This document shows positions 8,315 through 17,682 of a stretch of 64,000 bases of DNA, piece by piece. Under the pieces are notes generated by a model. That model did not search any database. It saw only the letters and a program-made list of their open reading frames with translations, and had not been told where the DNA came from. Within the stretch, counting starts at the first letter, position 1; each line of letters begins with the position of its first letter. This stretch comes from Flavobacterium xinjiangense (lineage in GTDB: Bacteria; Bacteroidota; Bacteroidia; Flavobacteriales; Flavobacteriaceae), in contig NZ_FRCL01000008.1 of assembly GCF_900142885.1 (NCBI RefSeq), forward strand, positions 1 through 64,000, in the 5' to 3' direction. Made by a program: the position numbers and the translations under genes.

Positions 8315-8998
8315 CTAGATGCTTTCCGTTTTATAATATTCAATAACTTCCTCAATCACCTCTTCGATAGTTGGTGTTTCGGCAATTACTATGTTTTTAA
8401 TTTTCTTTGTTTCTAATGCTGATGCTGTAGTAGTGCCTATGCAAAAACAAACTTCATTCTTGATTTTATTATTTGTCAAATAACTTTCAACTGCAGATGG
8501 ACTAAAAAATAGAATTCCGTCAAAATTTTCTTGATCTGATATTTTAAAAGGCGCAAGTGTTGTTTGATAAACTTCGATTTCATTAAAAGTTATTCCAGAA
8601 CTTTTTAATGCTTCTGGCAACGTTTCTTTACGCAAATTTCCGCTTAAAAATGTATAGCTTTCCTTATTGTAAATCAAAGTGATTATTTCAGCTAATTCAG
8701 ATGCGTAATCTAAATAAACATCAACTGTAAAGCCATGCGATTCAAGTAATTCCTTGGTTTTAATCCCTACACAAAAAACAGGTTTAGTCTTTAAAACTTC
8801 CCAACCGTCTTGTTCAATCAAACTTAATACAGCATTTTGACTGCTAAAAATCAAGTTATTGTTGATTGTATTGAGGTCGAAAAGGTTATTTTTAATTTCG
8901 ATGAAATCCTGTTCTAAAAGATCAAAATTAGCATCAAGAAATACTTGCCTTTGTTCTGCCGACAATGTTTTGGTGGATAAAATGCTTGTTTGGCTCAT
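8315..8998 (-). CDS. hemD: Uroporphyrinogen-III synthase
   Basis: This 227-aa protein is weakly conserved, as HemD usually is. It has the two-lobed fold signature: [32 protein letters not shown] and a C-terminal [10 protein letters not shown]...[12 protein letters not shown] segment. It cyclises and inverts ring D of hydroxymethylbilane. Identification rests on the motif plus position between hemC and hemE. Its ATG overlaps the hemC stop by one base (TAATG), indicating coupling. Confidence 0.9.
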   Translation of the reverse strand: MSQTSILSTKTLSAEQRQVFLDANFDLLEQDFIEIKNNLFDLNTINNNLIFSSQNAVLSLIEQDGWEVLKTKPVFCVGIKTKELLESHGFTVDVYLDYASELAEIITLIYNKESYTFLSGNLRKETLPEALKSSGITFNEIEVYQTTLAPFKISDQENFDGILFFSPSAVESYLTNNKIKNEVCFCIGTTTASALETKKIKNIVIAETPTIEEVIEEVIEYYKTESI

Positions 8999-9915
8999 TA
9001 TTTCTTTAAATTAATTTTAATTTCTGTCATCAATTCTGCTCCTCCATTTTCTAAAATTTCTTTGGCACAATAAAAGCCTAATTTCTTCCATTCTTGCATC
9101 GGAACGATTTTTTCGATTTCGATTTTTTGCTTTCCATCGATAGAAAATAAAACGCCTTTAAACAAAATATCATCTTCTACAAAAACTGCTAAAGCGCCAA
9201 TTGGTGCCGTACAACCGCCTTCAAGTGTTTTTAAAAACTGTCTTTCAATATGTGTAGAAACTTCGGTATCAATATCATTCAATTCAGAAATGGCTTCCCT
9301 ACAAAATTCATCATTTGCCATCGCAACAACTACCATTGCACCTTGAGCCGGCGCCGGAATCATCCAATCCAAATCGATATAATTAGAAGGTTTCAAGTTG
9401 ATTCTTTCCAATCCTGCTGCGGCAAAAACGGCTCCGTTCCAATCGCTTTCCTGCAATTTTTGCATTCTCGTATTGACGTTTCCACGTAAATCTACCACTT
9501 TATGGTTGGGATACTTGTTCAACCATTGCGCCTGACGACGCAAACTTCCTGTGGCAATTGTTCCTTCTCCATTAAGAAAATCAAGGTTCCCTTTGTGTAC
9601 CAAAATATCCAATGTATTCGCTCTTTCCAGAACGGCAGCCTGAACAATTCCTATTGGCAAAGCGGTAGGAACATCTTTCATGGAATGCACTGCAATATCA
9701 ACCTGACCATTGATCATAGCGATATCAAGGGTTTTAGTAAAAATTCCTGTGATTCCTAATTCGTAGAGTGGTTTGTCGAGAATGATATCTCCTTGCGATT
9801 TTACCGCTACAATTTCGGTTTTATAACCTAAATCGTTAAGTTTCTTTTCAACGGCGTGGGCTTGCCAAAGTGCGAGTTCACTATCGCGAGTTCCTATGCG
9901 TATTGTTTTATTCAT
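8998..9915 (-). CDS. hemC: Hydroxymethylbilane synthase (porphobilinogen deaminase)
   Basis: This 305-aa cytosolic enzyme polymerises four porphobilinogens. The dipyrromethane cofactor cysteine is C235 in LEGGCTAPIG. The catalytic aspartate is D81 in HSMKDVP. Other family motifs are RIGTRDSELALWQA and ATGSLRRQAQ. Length is normal. The start overlaps the hemA stop by one base (TAATG), and its own stop overlaps the hemD start the same way, so hemA-hemC-hemD is tightly coupled. Confidence 0.96.
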   Translation of the reverse strand: MNKTIRIGTRDSELALWQAHAVEKKLNDLGYKTEIVAVKSQGDIILDKPLYELGITGIFTKTLDIAMINGQVDIAVHSMKDVPTALPIGIVQAAVLERANTLDILVHKGNLDFLNGEGTIATGSLRRQAQWLNKYPNHKVVDLRGNVNTRMQKLQESDWNGAVFAAAGLERINLKPSNYIDLDWMIPAPAQGAMVVVAMANDEFCREAISELNDIDTEVSTHIERQFLKTLEGGCTAPIGALAVFVEDDILFKGVLFSIDGKQKIEIEKIVPMQEWKKLGFYCAKEILENGGAELMTEIKINLKK

Positions 9916-11171
9916 TATCTTGTGGTAGCTCCTATTTTGAAAACTTTTTCAATCCATTCTATACTTTCGTCTACCATAGTATCGTCATCTTTCAAATGGT
10001 TGGCAAAGTGAGTTGTTATTTTTTGGATAATTCTGGCACTGATGATTTCAGCTTGTTCTTCATTAAAATTTGAAATCTTTCTGCTTTGAAAATCCAATTC
10101 GGATGTTTTTATAGCATTCAGTTTTGCTTTCAAAGCATTAATGGTTGGAGCAAATTTTCTTCCTTTTGTCCAAATATTAAATTCTTCTTTTATTTCTTCG
10201 ATTATAGCTTCCGCTGCAGGAATATGTTTTTTTCTGTTTTCTAAAGTTTCATCTGTCATTTGAGACAAATAATCCATGTGAATCAGCGTAACTCCTTCTA
10301 TATCCAGAACATCTTCATTTACATTTTTTGGAATGGATAAATCCAAAATCAACAATGGTTTTTTCAGATTCAAAATTGCTTTGTCAATAGTTGGATTTTG
10401 AGCTCCGGTAGCAACAACAACGACATCTGCTTTTTGCAATTCCAGATGCAGTTCTGAATAATCTTTTACAATTAAATTCAGTTTTCCGGCTAACTTTTCT
10501 GCTTTATCTTTGGTTCTGTTGATTAAAGTGATATGCTCGTTTTTAGTATGTTTCACTAAATTTTCGCAGGTATTTCTACCAATTTTTCCCGTACCGAATA
10601 ACAGAATATTTTTGTTTCCAATGTCTTCTACATTCTTGATAATATATTGCACCGAAGCAAAAGAAACCGAAGTGGCTCCAGAACTAATTTCGGTATCTGT
10701 TTTTATCTTTTTGCTGGCTTGGATTACTGCATTCACCAATCTTTCCATAAAGGCATTGGCCAAACCAAAAGATTTTGACTGGATAAAACTAGTTTTTATT
10801 TGAGAAATAATTTCGAAATCCCCTAGAATCTGACTGTCTAAACCTGTTCCTACACGAAACATATGACTGATCGCTTCTTGGTTTTTATAAACAAAGCCTA
10901 CTTTCTGAAATTCTTCGACAGAGCCTTGACTATTCTCACAAATTAATTTGATTAATTGAAATGGATGCTCCGCATAACCGTAAATTTCAGTACGGTTGCA
11001 GGTAGAAGTTACGATTAAGCTCTCTATTCCTTCAGTCTTAGCTTGTTCGAGTAAACGGGTTTTTGCAGTAGCATCTAAACTAAATTTACCTCTAATCTCA
11101 GCATCTGCTTTTTTATAGCTCAATCCAACGGAGTAAAAATAATGATGCTTTGATGTGTTATTGTTTTCCAT
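9915..11171 (-). CDS. hemA: Glutamyl-tRNA reductase
   Basis: This 418-aa enzyme reduces glutamyl-tRNA to glutamate-1-semialdehyde, the committed step of the C5 pathway. The catalytic cysteine is C58 in TSTCNRTEIYG. The NADPH domain has LLFGTGKIGRNTCENL. A C-terminal dimerisation helix follows. I use the ATG at 11171; a TTG at 11186 would add five residues but lies closer to the promoter. It is the first gene of the leftward heme operon. The partner hemL is not in this window. Confidence 0.95.
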   Translation of the reverse strand: MENNNTSKHHYFYSVGLSYKKADAEIRGKFSLDATAKTRLLEQAKTEGIESLIVTSTCNRTEIYGYAEHPFQLIKLICENSQGSVEEFQKVGFVYKNQEAISHMFRVGTGLDSQILGDFEIISQIKTSFIQSKSFGLANAFMERLVNAVIQASKKIKTDTEISSGATSVSFASVQYIIKNVEDIGNKNILLFGTGKIGRNTCENLVKHTKNEHITLINRTKDKAEKLAGKLNLIVKDYSELHLELQKADVVVVATGAQNPTIDKAILNLKKPLLILDLSIPKNVNEDVLDIEGVTLIHMDYLSQMTDETLENRKKHIPAAEAIIEEIKEEFNIWTKGRKFAPTINALKAKLNAIKTSELDFQSRKISNFNEEQAEIISARIIQKITTHFANHLKDDDTMVDESIEWIEKVFKIGATTR

Positions 11172-11196
11172 ATTTGCACTTTTCAAGAAAGTGAAA

Positions 11197-11204
11197 CAAA
11201 ATTA
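11197..11204 (-). promoter_or_regulatory. Bacteroidetes -7 element for the hemA operon
   Basis: TAATTTTG on the minus strand matches TAnnTTTG, 26 bases before the chosen hemA ATG. No clear TTG lies at the usual upstream spacing. Confidence 0.5.
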
Positions 11205-11277
11205 GAACTATCATATGTATAAAAGTAACGCTAGAAGTACTTTTTGTATCGCTATGTGATTTTTCGGTTTTAAATCG

Positions 11278-11306
11278 TTGTTTTATTATAAAAACCCTTA
11301 TTTTTG
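11278..11306 (+). promoter_or_regulatory. Bacteroidetes promoter for the AraC-type regulator gene
   Basis: TTG (11278-11280), an 18-base spacer and TATTTTTG (11299-11306) fit the two-part Bacteroidetes promoter. The predicted leader is about 85 bases. With the hemA element it makes a divergent promoter region of about 190 bases. Confidence 0.6.
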
Positions 11307-11399
11307 TAGCATAAACGGGTTCTTTTACGCGTCTTATTCAGAACGTTTCTAAATAAAGCAACCTGATAATTATCATTTTCATATTAAAAAAACATCGCT

Positions 11400-12275
11400 A
11401 TGGGTTCTCAGGAAATTATAAAAATTGAAGATGACTTTACCCTAATTCGCTTTCAAAATGATGGCACCGATGCCTTTCAAGCCCAGCGTGAAGTAAGCAG
11501 CGGATTGATTCAGTTTCATTTTGGATTAAAAGGAAATGCGAAATTTATCTTTAATCAGGGAAATTATGCTTTGGAACTGAAAGAGGAAAAATCATTGCTT
11601 TTATACAATCCACAGAAGGAACTTCCATTAAATCTGGAATTAGCTCCAAATTCCTGGGTGATATCAGTGATTATTTCCATCAAGAAATTTCATGCTTTAT
11701 TCTCTACCGAAGCGGATTATATTACTTTTTTGAGTGCTGACAATAAGGATAAAAAATATTATAACGAAGGAAACATCAGTCCGTCTATGGCGATTGTTTT
11801 GTCACAACTGTTCCACTACAGTCTTCATCCATCGATAAAAAACCTATATTATAAAGGAAAAGGATACGAATTATTGAGTTTGTATTTCAATAGAACTGAA
11901 GATCCAAACGCAGAACAATGTCCTTTCTTAATAGATGAAGATAATGTAATGAAGATCAGGAAAGCCAAAGAAATCATCATTGCAAACATGGCTGAACCGC
12001 CAGGATTGCAGGAATTAGCCGATGAAATAGGTTTGAATTTGAAGAAACTCAAAATGGGCTTCAAACAAATTTATGGAGACACCGTTTATGGTTTTCTTTT
12101 TGACTACAAAATGGATTTTGCCCGAAAATTACTCGACAGTGGTTCTTATAATGTGAACGAAGTAGGATTGAAAATCGGGTACAGCACCGGAAGCCATTTT
12201 ATAGCGGCATTCAAAAAGAAATTTGCAACGACGCCAAAGAAATATTTGATGTCAATCAACCCAAATATGCAGTAA
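11400..12275 (+). CDS. AraC-family transcriptional regulator
   Basis: This 291-aa protein has an N-terminal sensing region (about residues 1-180). A C-terminal pair of helix-turn-helix motifs (about residues 190-285) includes LQELADEIGLNLKKLKMGFKQIYG and VNEVGLKIGYSTGSHFIAAFKKKF with the typical TPKKY ending. It lies between the divergent hemA and hemH units, facing hemH, so regulation of heme synthesis is a reasonable inference. The ligand is not deducible. Similar AraC proteins are linked to iron or siderophore control in other bacteria, but nothing here proves that. Confidence 0.9.
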   Translation: MGSQEIIKIEDDFTLIRFQNDGTDAFQAQREVSSGLIQFHFGLKGNAKFIFNQGNYALELKEEKSLLLYNPQKELPLNLELAPNSWVISVIISIKKFHALFSTEADYITFLSADNKDKKYYNEGNISPSMAIVLSQLFHYSLHPSIKNLYYKGKGYELLSLYFNRTEDPNAEQCPFLIDEDNVMKIRKAKEIIIANMAEPPGLQELADEIGLNLKKLKMGFKQIYGDTVYGFLFDYKMDFARKLLDSGSYNVNEVGLKIGYSTGSHFIAAFKKKFATTPKKYLMSINPNMQ

Positions 12276-12346
12276 ACAATTGATTTCTTATATTAAACAA
12301 TAAATAAAAAATAGTTAATCGCAATTTATAAAAAAGTAAGTTTAAT

Positions 12347-12354
12347 TACTTTTG
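12347..12354 (+). promoter_or_regulatory. Bacteroidetes -7 element for hemH
   Basis: TACTTTTG matches TAnnTTTG, 20 bases before the hemH ATG. It suggests hemH, the MATE gene and hemJ can be expressed independently of the AraC gene. Confidence 0.55.
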
Positions 12355-12374
12355 TACCAACAAAAAAAGACAAC

Positions 12375-13433
12375 ATGAAAGGTGTATTATTAGTAAATCT
12401 TGGTTCTCCAGAAAGTCCGACTCCTAAAGACGTTAAACCGTATTTAGATGAATTTTTAATGGACAAATACGTAATTGACGTTCCGTTTTTGTTGCGAGCC
12501 TTATTAGTTCGTGGAATAATTTTGCAAACAAGACCTAAAAAATCTGCTGCCGCTTACGCAAAAATATGGTGGGACGAAGGTTCTCCGCTTGTGGTTATCT
12601 CCAAAAGAATGCATGCCAAAGTAAAACAACTGGTTGACATTCCTGTTTCCTTAGCGATGCGTTATGGAAATCCATCTTTATTATCAGGTTTGCAAGAATT
12701 GCATGACAAAGGCGTAAATGAAGTGTTACTTTTTCCTTTGTATCCGCAACATGCGATGGCATCTACAACCACAATATTAGAACTGGCCGAAGACTTGCGT
12801 AAAAAGCATTTTCCCGAAATGAAATTCACGATAGTTCCAGCCTTTTATAACAAACCCGATTATATAAAAAACCTAGCTGATTCCATCAAAAGTCATTTAG
12901 AAGGTTTTGACTACGATCATTTATTATTCTCCTATCATGGAATTCCGGAGCGTCACATTCGCAAAACGGATATAACAAAATCACATTGTAAAATTGATGG
13001 TTCTTGTTGCAACACGCCTTCGCCGGCTCATGAATTTTGCTACCGTCACCAATGTTACGAAACTACAAAACAAGTGGTAAAATTACTGGGAATCCCAGAA
13101 GGAAAATACAGCCAGACCTTTCAGTCTCGATTGGCGGGAGATAAATGGCTGACACCATACACGGACGTCGAAGTAAACAAAATGCCTGAAAAAGGAATTA
13201 AAAAACTTGCCGTTGTAACGCCTGCCTTTGTTTCTGATTGCCTGGAAACTTTGGAAGAAATTGCCATGGAAGCCAATCATGAATTCAAAGCTCATGGTGG
13301 TGAGGAATTTTTAGCAATTCCTTGTTTGAACGACAGTGACGATTGGTGTAAAACAGTAAGTAATTGGATTACGAATTGGTCCAATGATGCCTCTTCACCC
13401 GTGAAAATTGACTCTGAAAAAATTAACGCTTAA
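12375..13433 (+). CDS. hemH: Ferrochelatase
   Basis: This 352-aa enzyme inserts Fe2+ into protoporphyrin IX. Motifs are GVLLVNLGSPESP at the N-terminus, the catalytic-histidine signature LLFSYHGIPERHIRK, and FQSRLAGDKWLTPYT. A cysteine-rich insert (CKIDGSCC...FCYRHQC) follows the histidine motif and could bind metal or an Fe-S cluster; that is inference. The stop directly abuts the ATG of the MATE gene. Confidence 0.95.
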   Translation: MKGVLLVNLGSPESPTPKDVKPYLDEFLMDKYVIDVPFLLRALLVRGIILQTRPKKSAAAYAKIWWDEGSPLVVISKRMHAKVKQLVDIPVSLAMRYGNPSLLSGLQELHDKGVNEVLLFPLYPQHAMASTTTILELAEDLRKKHFPEMKFTIVPAFYNKPDYIKNLADSIKSHLEGFDYDHLLFSYHGIPERHIRKTDITKSHCKIDGSCCNTPSPAHEFCYRHQCYETTKQVVKLLGIPEGKYSQTFQSRLAGDKWLTPYTDVEVNKMPEKGIKKLAVVTPAFVSDCLETLEEIAMEANHEFKAHGGEEFLAIPCLNDSDDWCKTVSNWITNWSNDASSPVKIDSEKINA

Positions 13434-14789
13434 ATGGCTGTTTCCGCCGATGAGTTAGGAACTCAGGACATCAAAAAACTCTTGATAAAACAGGCAGTTC
13501 CTTCTTCTATTGGGATTTTATTCATGTCCGTCAACATTTTAATTGACACTATTTTTGTTGGACAATGGATTGGCTCTTTGGCCATTGCAGCGGTAACCGT
13601 AGTTTTGCCCATCACCTTTTTGATTTCTTCTTTAGGAATGGCGATTGGTGTGGGCGGAGGTTCTGTACTTTCCAGAGCTTTAGGAGCTAATCACAAGGAA
13701 AAAGCATTGCATACCTTTGCCAATCAAATCATGATGACTTTCTTATTGTCCTCCATTTTTGTTGTTTTTGGCCTTTTCTTCAGCAACGAAATGCTATTGC
13801 TTTTTGGTGCAAAAGGATCTATCATGAAACCCGCAAGAGAATTTTTCTTTCCTATAATAATATCGGTTCCTTTTTTGGCCCTTTGTATGATGGGAAACAA
13901 TATTATTCGGGCGGAAGGAAAAGCTAAATTTGCCATGGTTGCAATGATTATTCCCGCTTTTGTAAATATTGTACTGGACATCGTTTTTATAAAATTTATG
14001 AATTTGGGAATGTTCGGTTCTGCAATGGCAACGGCGATTTCCTATTTTATGTGCTTTGCATTTGTACTTTGGTTTTTTATTTTTAAAAGTGAATTAAAAC
14101 TACGAGCGAGGCATTTTAAGTTTAAAATTCCAATTATAAAAGAAATAACGGAACTAAGTATTGTCACCTTTTCAAGACAAGGCGTAGTCAGTATTTTGGC
14201 GATAATCCTGAATCACACTTTATATACCTACGGCGGAGAACATTCTGTCGCAATTTATGGAATCATAAGCCGAATGCTTATGTTTGCTTTGTTTCCAATA
14301 CTGGGAATCACACAAGGTTTTCTGCCTATTGCCGGCTTCAATTATGGTGCTCAAAATTATGAAAGAGTTAAAGAAAGTGTACAACTTTCGATAAAATACG
14401 CTGCCTTTTTAGCCACTGTTATTTTTGTGGTTATTCTAATTTTTGCAAAACCTATAGTTTCCGTTTTTACTACAGACCCAAAAGTAATTGCAGAAACGCC
14501 CGAAGCGTTGCGCTGGGTTTTTGCAGCTTCTCCAATTATTGCTGTTCAGTTAATTGGTGCAGCCTATTTTCAAGCCGCCGGAAAAGCAAAAAAAGCATTG
14601 CTTTTGACTTTAAGCAAACAAGGGTTTTTCTTAATTCCGCTAGTGCTGATACTACCAAATTTTTTAGGTATTTTTGGAGTATGGATAGCCTTTCCAATTG
14701 CTGATATTTTATCAACATTACTAACTGGTTATTTTCTAAAAAAAGAAATAAACACAAAACTGATTCAAACTAACGATGGAATACTATAA
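13434..14789 (+). CDS. MATE-family efflux transporter
   Basis: This 451-aa polytopic inner-membrane protein has the two-bundle MATE/NorM architecture. It has about 12 helices, an early PSSIGILFMSVNILIDTIFVGQWIG and a mid-protein GITQGFLPIAGFNYGAQNYERV that is diagnostic of the family. MATE proteins export cationic compounds using Na+ or H+. It begins immediately after the hemH stop and overlaps hemJ by 14 bases, so it is in the hemH-hemJ operon. Export of porphyrin or heme intermediates is possible, but the sequence does not show a substrate. Confidence 0.92.
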   Translation: MAVSADELGTQDIKKLLIKQAVPSSIGILFMSVNILIDTIFVGQWIGSLAIAAVTVVLPITFLISSLGMAIGVGGGSVLSRALGANHKEKALHTFANQIMMTFLLSSIFVVFGLFFSNEMLLLFGAKGSIMKPAREFFFPIIISVPFLALCMMGNNIIRAEGKAKFAMVAMIIPAFVNIVLDIVFIKFMNLGMFGSAMATAISYFMCFAFVLWFFIFKSELKLRARHFKFKIPIIKEITELSIVTFSRQGVVSILAIILNHTLYTYGGEHSVAIYGIISRMLMFALFPILGITQGFLPIAGFNYGAQNYERVKESVQLSIKYAAFLATVIFVVILIFAKPIVSVFTTDPKVIAETPEALRWVFAASPIIAVQLIGAAYFQAAGKAKKALLLTLSKQGFFLIPLVLILPNFLGIFGVWIAFPIADILSTLLTGYFLKKEINTKLIQTNDGIL

Positions 14790-15330
14790 TTACCTTAAAT
14801 CTTTGCACCTCATCTTTGTCATCACCTGGTTTGCGGGATTATTTTACATTGTTCGCTTATTCGTGTACCAAATCGAAGCGGCACAAAAACCATCTCCAGA
14901 AAAAGAAATCCTGCAAAAACAATACAAAATAATGACGTACCGCCTCTGGTATATTATCACTTGGCCATCGGCAGTTTTAGCAAGCATATTCGCCTTTTGG
15001 ATGTTATTATTTACAGATTTGGGACAAGCTTGGTTAAAAATGCCTTGGATGCACGTAAAACTTGGCTTTGTATTTGTACTGTATTTGTATCATGGTAAAT
15101 GCCAACAAATATTCAAACAATTGCAAAACGACGAGGTAAAATACACAACAAATTTCATGCGTTTGTGGAATGAAGGTGCCACAATTATACTTTTTGCAGT
15201 GGTGTTTTTAGTGATTTTAAAAAATGCAGTGAACTGGATTTACGGTGTGGTTGGAATTTTTCTTTTTTCACTTTTAATTATGCTTGGATTTAAATTTTAC
15301 AAACGCCTTCGCGAAAGAAATCAATCCTAA
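14776..15330 (+). CDS. hemJ: Protoporphyrinogen IX oxidase HemJ-type (CopD-like membrane protein)
   Basis: This 184-aa protein has four or five TM helices. The N-terminal YLKSLHLIFVITWFAGLFY includes the conserved His, and MPWMHVKLGFVFVLYLYHGKC includes a conserved Lys and His. These match HemJ, a heme-b-containing protoporphyrinogen oxidase of the inner membrane. Position in an operon with hemH, and absence of hemG or hemY here, support the assignment. It overlaps the MATE gene by 14 bases. Confidence 0.88.
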   Translation: MEYYNYLKSLHLIFVITWFAGLFYIVRLFVYQIEAAQKPSPEKEILQKQYKIMTYRLWYIITWPSAVLASIFAFWMLLFTDLGQAWLKMPWMHVKLGFVFVLYLYHGKCQQIFKQLQNDEVKYTTNFMRLWNEGATIILFAVVFLVILKNAVNWIYGVVGIFLFSLLIMLGFKFYKRLRERNQS

Positions 15331-15332
15331 TT

Positions 15333-16805
15333 ATGTTCAAGAACTTTAAAATGTCGATGCTTTCCTTACGAATCAGAATTTTCCTATCCATGATCGTATT
15401 GATAATAATGGCGTCCATTTTGTTAGCTTCTATTTCAATCATCCAATTTAAAAATGAAGCCAAAGAATATCATCAAGAGCGCTTAGAGCGAAAAGAAGAC
15501 GCAATAAAAGAACATATAAATTATGTGCTTTCTACCACAACATATCCTTTGACAACTGAGAATTTAGGTTTGATTTTTAAAGACAAAATTCACGAACTGG
15601 CACAAATTCATAGTATTGAAATTAACATATACAGCTTAGACGGAAAACTGTTGAAATCATCTAAAGAATCATTTTCTGTAGACAAAGTGTCGCCTCCTAT
15701 TCCAAAATACATCCTGAAATTAGTTCGTTCCTCCATCGAAAAAAGATATGTGGACATTAAAACCATAAACGGCATAAAAAATCGATCGTCCTACAGCCAA
15801 ATAAAAGATGATAAATTCAAAACCCTTGGAATATTGAATCTACCCTATGTGGAAGATGATGGTTTCTACGAAAATGAATTAAACAACTTCTTGATTCGTT
15901 TAGGTCAGGTGTATTCTTTTATGCTTATTGTGGCTTTTGCGATCGCCTATTTTCTTTCGACATACATTACAAAATCTCTAAAAACGATTTCAGATAAGTT
16001 GAGCGAAACCAGTTTGAATCAAAAAAACGAAAAAATCGTATTAGAAGCCAGTAGCAAAGAAATCAATCTGTTGATAAAGGCATACAACGGAATGGTGGAT
16101 AAACTGGAAAAAAGTGCTATAAAACTGGCGCAAAGCGAGCGTGAAGAAGCTTGGCGCGAAATGGCAAAGCAAGTCGCGCATGAAATCAAGAATCCGCTAA
16201 CGCCAATGCGATTGACGGTGCAAAGTTTCCAAAGAAAATTTGATCCAAATGATACCGATGTAATACAAAAGATGAAGGATTACTCCGAGACATTGATTCA
16301 ACAAATTGATACGATGAGCGCCGTTGCGTCAGCGTTTTCAAATTTTGCTTCGATGCCGGCACAACAAAACGAAACACTAAATGTCGTTAATGTAGTCGAT
16401 CTGGCAATGGATATTTTCAATGAGGAATATATTGTTTTTGAAAGCGACTCGCCTGAAATTATTTCGAAAATAGATCGGACGCAACTCATTCGAATCATTA
16501 CAAATTTGGTCAAAAATGCGATTCAGGCCATTCCCGAAAACCAAGAAACAAAATCCATCATCGTAACGGTAAAAAAAGAGCAAAACAACGTCTTGATAAC
16601 GGTTGCCGATAACGGTATTGGAATTCAACCCAAAGATATCAGTCGCATATTCGAACCAAAATTCACTACCAAAAGTAGCGGAATGGGTCTTGGCCTTGGT
16701 ATTATTAAAAACATCATCGAAAATTATAAAGGAACGATTACCTTTGAGTCTGAATTTGGAAAAGGAACTACTTTTACGGTTTCCCTTCCAATAATTAACA
16801 CCTAA
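15333..16805 (+). CDS. Sensor histidine kinase, NtrY-like
   Basis: This 490-aa inner-membrane kinase has an N-terminal TM helix (about residues 13-35), a periplasmic sensing region (about 36-185), a second TM (about 188-210) and a HAMP-type linker. The dimerisation/phosphoacceptor box is VAHEIKNPLTPMR (H283). The ATPase domain has the N box (LVKNAIQAIPE), a G1 box (VADNGIGI) and a G2 box (SSGMGLGLGI). The AHEIKNPLTP form is typical of NtrY-like kinases. No response regulator is adjacent, so it is an orphan here. It starts two bases after the hemJ stop and may extend that operon. Confidence 0.93.
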   Translation: MFKNFKMSMLSLRIRIFLSMIVLIIMASILLASISIIQFKNEAKEYHQERLERKEDAIKEHINYVLSTTTYPLTTENLGLIFKDKIHELAQIHSIEINIYSLDGKLLKSSKESFSVDKVSPPIPKYILKLVRSSIEKRYVDIKTINGIKNRSSYSQIKDDKFKTLGILNLPYVEDDGFYENELNNFLIRLGQVYSFMLIVAFAIAYFLSTYITKSLKTISDKLSETSLNQKNEKIVLEASSKEINLLIKAYNGMVDKLEKSAIKLAQSEREEAWREMAKQVAHEIKNPLTPMRLTVQSFQRKFDPNDTDVIQKMKDYSETLIQQIDTMSAVASAFSNFASMPAQQNETLNVVNVVDLAMDIFNEEYIVFESDSPEIISKIDRTQLIRIITNLVKNAIQAIPENQETKSIIVTVKKEQNNVLITVADNGIGIQPKDISRIFEPKFTTKSSGMGLGLGIIKNIIENYKGTITFESEFGKGTTFTVSLPIINT

Positions 16806-16817
16806 AAAATTACAATT

Positions 16818-17600
16818 ATGAATTACGAAAATATTTTAATTGCAACAGAAAATAACATTGCAACGATTACCATTAATCGTCCTACAAAACTAAATGCTCT
16901 GAACGGAATGACTATTTCTGATTTGCATAAAGCAATTAAAACATTAGGGAAAAACAATGAAATTCGTGTTATCATTTTAACTGGAAGTGGCGAAAAAGCA
17001 TTTGTTGCCGGAGCGGATATTGCAGAATTTGCTAACTTCTCTATCGAGGAAGGAATGCAATTAGCTGCCGAAGGACAAGCAAAATTATTTGATTATATAG
17101 AAAATCTAAAAACTCCTGTCATAGCAGCAATCAATGGTTTTGCTCTTGGTGGCGGATTAGAATTAGCTATGGCGTGTCATTTCAGAGTTGCTTCTGACAA
17201 TGCCAAAATGGGACTTCCTGAAGTTTCCCTTGGATTGATTCCGGGTTATGGAGGAACACAACGTTTGCCACAATTAGTAGGCAAAGGGCGCGCAATGGAA
17301 ATGATTATGACCGCGGGAATGATTACCGCTGAAGATGCCTATAGAGCCGGATTGGTAAACCACGTAGTGCCACAAGCGGAACTTTTAGAATTTTGTACAG
17401 GAATTGCACAAAGAATAATGAAAAATTCTCCTTACGCTATTGGCAAAGCCATCAAATCAGTCAATGCCAACTTCAAAGAAGGTAAAAACGGTTATGAAAC
17501 CGAAATAAAAGCGTTTGGAAAATGTTTTGGAACCGAAGATTTTAAAGAAGGAACGACATCATTTTTAGAGAAAAGAAAAGCGACGTTTAAAGGAAAATAA
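16818..17600 (+). CDS. Enoyl-CoA hydratase / crotonase family protein
   Basis: This 260-aa protein has the crotonase oxyanion-hole motifs AFVAGADIAEF and AINGFALGGGLELAMACHFRVA. The catalytic-Glu segment GLPEVSLGLIPGYGGTQRLP follows. Both glutamates of true enoyl-CoA hydratases appear present (within GGGLELAMACH and GLPEV). It hydrates trans-2-enoyl-CoA in beta-oxidation or a related route. It starts 12 bases after the kinase stop; a functional link to that gene is not evident. Confidence 0.92.
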   Translation: MNYENILIATENNIATITINRPTKLNALNGMTISDLHKAIKTLGKNNEIRVIILTGSGEKAFVAGADIAEFANFSIEEGMQLAAEGQAKLFDYIENLKTPVIAAINGFALGGGLELAMACHFRVASDNAKMGLPEVSLGLIPGYGGTQRLPQLVGKGRAMEMIMTAGMITAEDAYRAGLVNHVVPQAELLEFCTGIAQRIMKNSPYAIGKAIKSVNANFKEGKNGYETEIKAFGKCFGTEDFKEGTTSFLEKRKATFKGK

Positions 17601-17682
17601 AAAACAACTTAAAAAAAAGTGAGATTTTTTTTGGTTTTTAAGTATATATATATGAATTAATTAACATTAAAAAACTTATAAA

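Noticed and set aside
8293..8355. Longer start for hemE
   Set aside because: It would overlap hemD by 41 bases and add a non-conserved basic leader; the family begins at [11 protein letters not shown].
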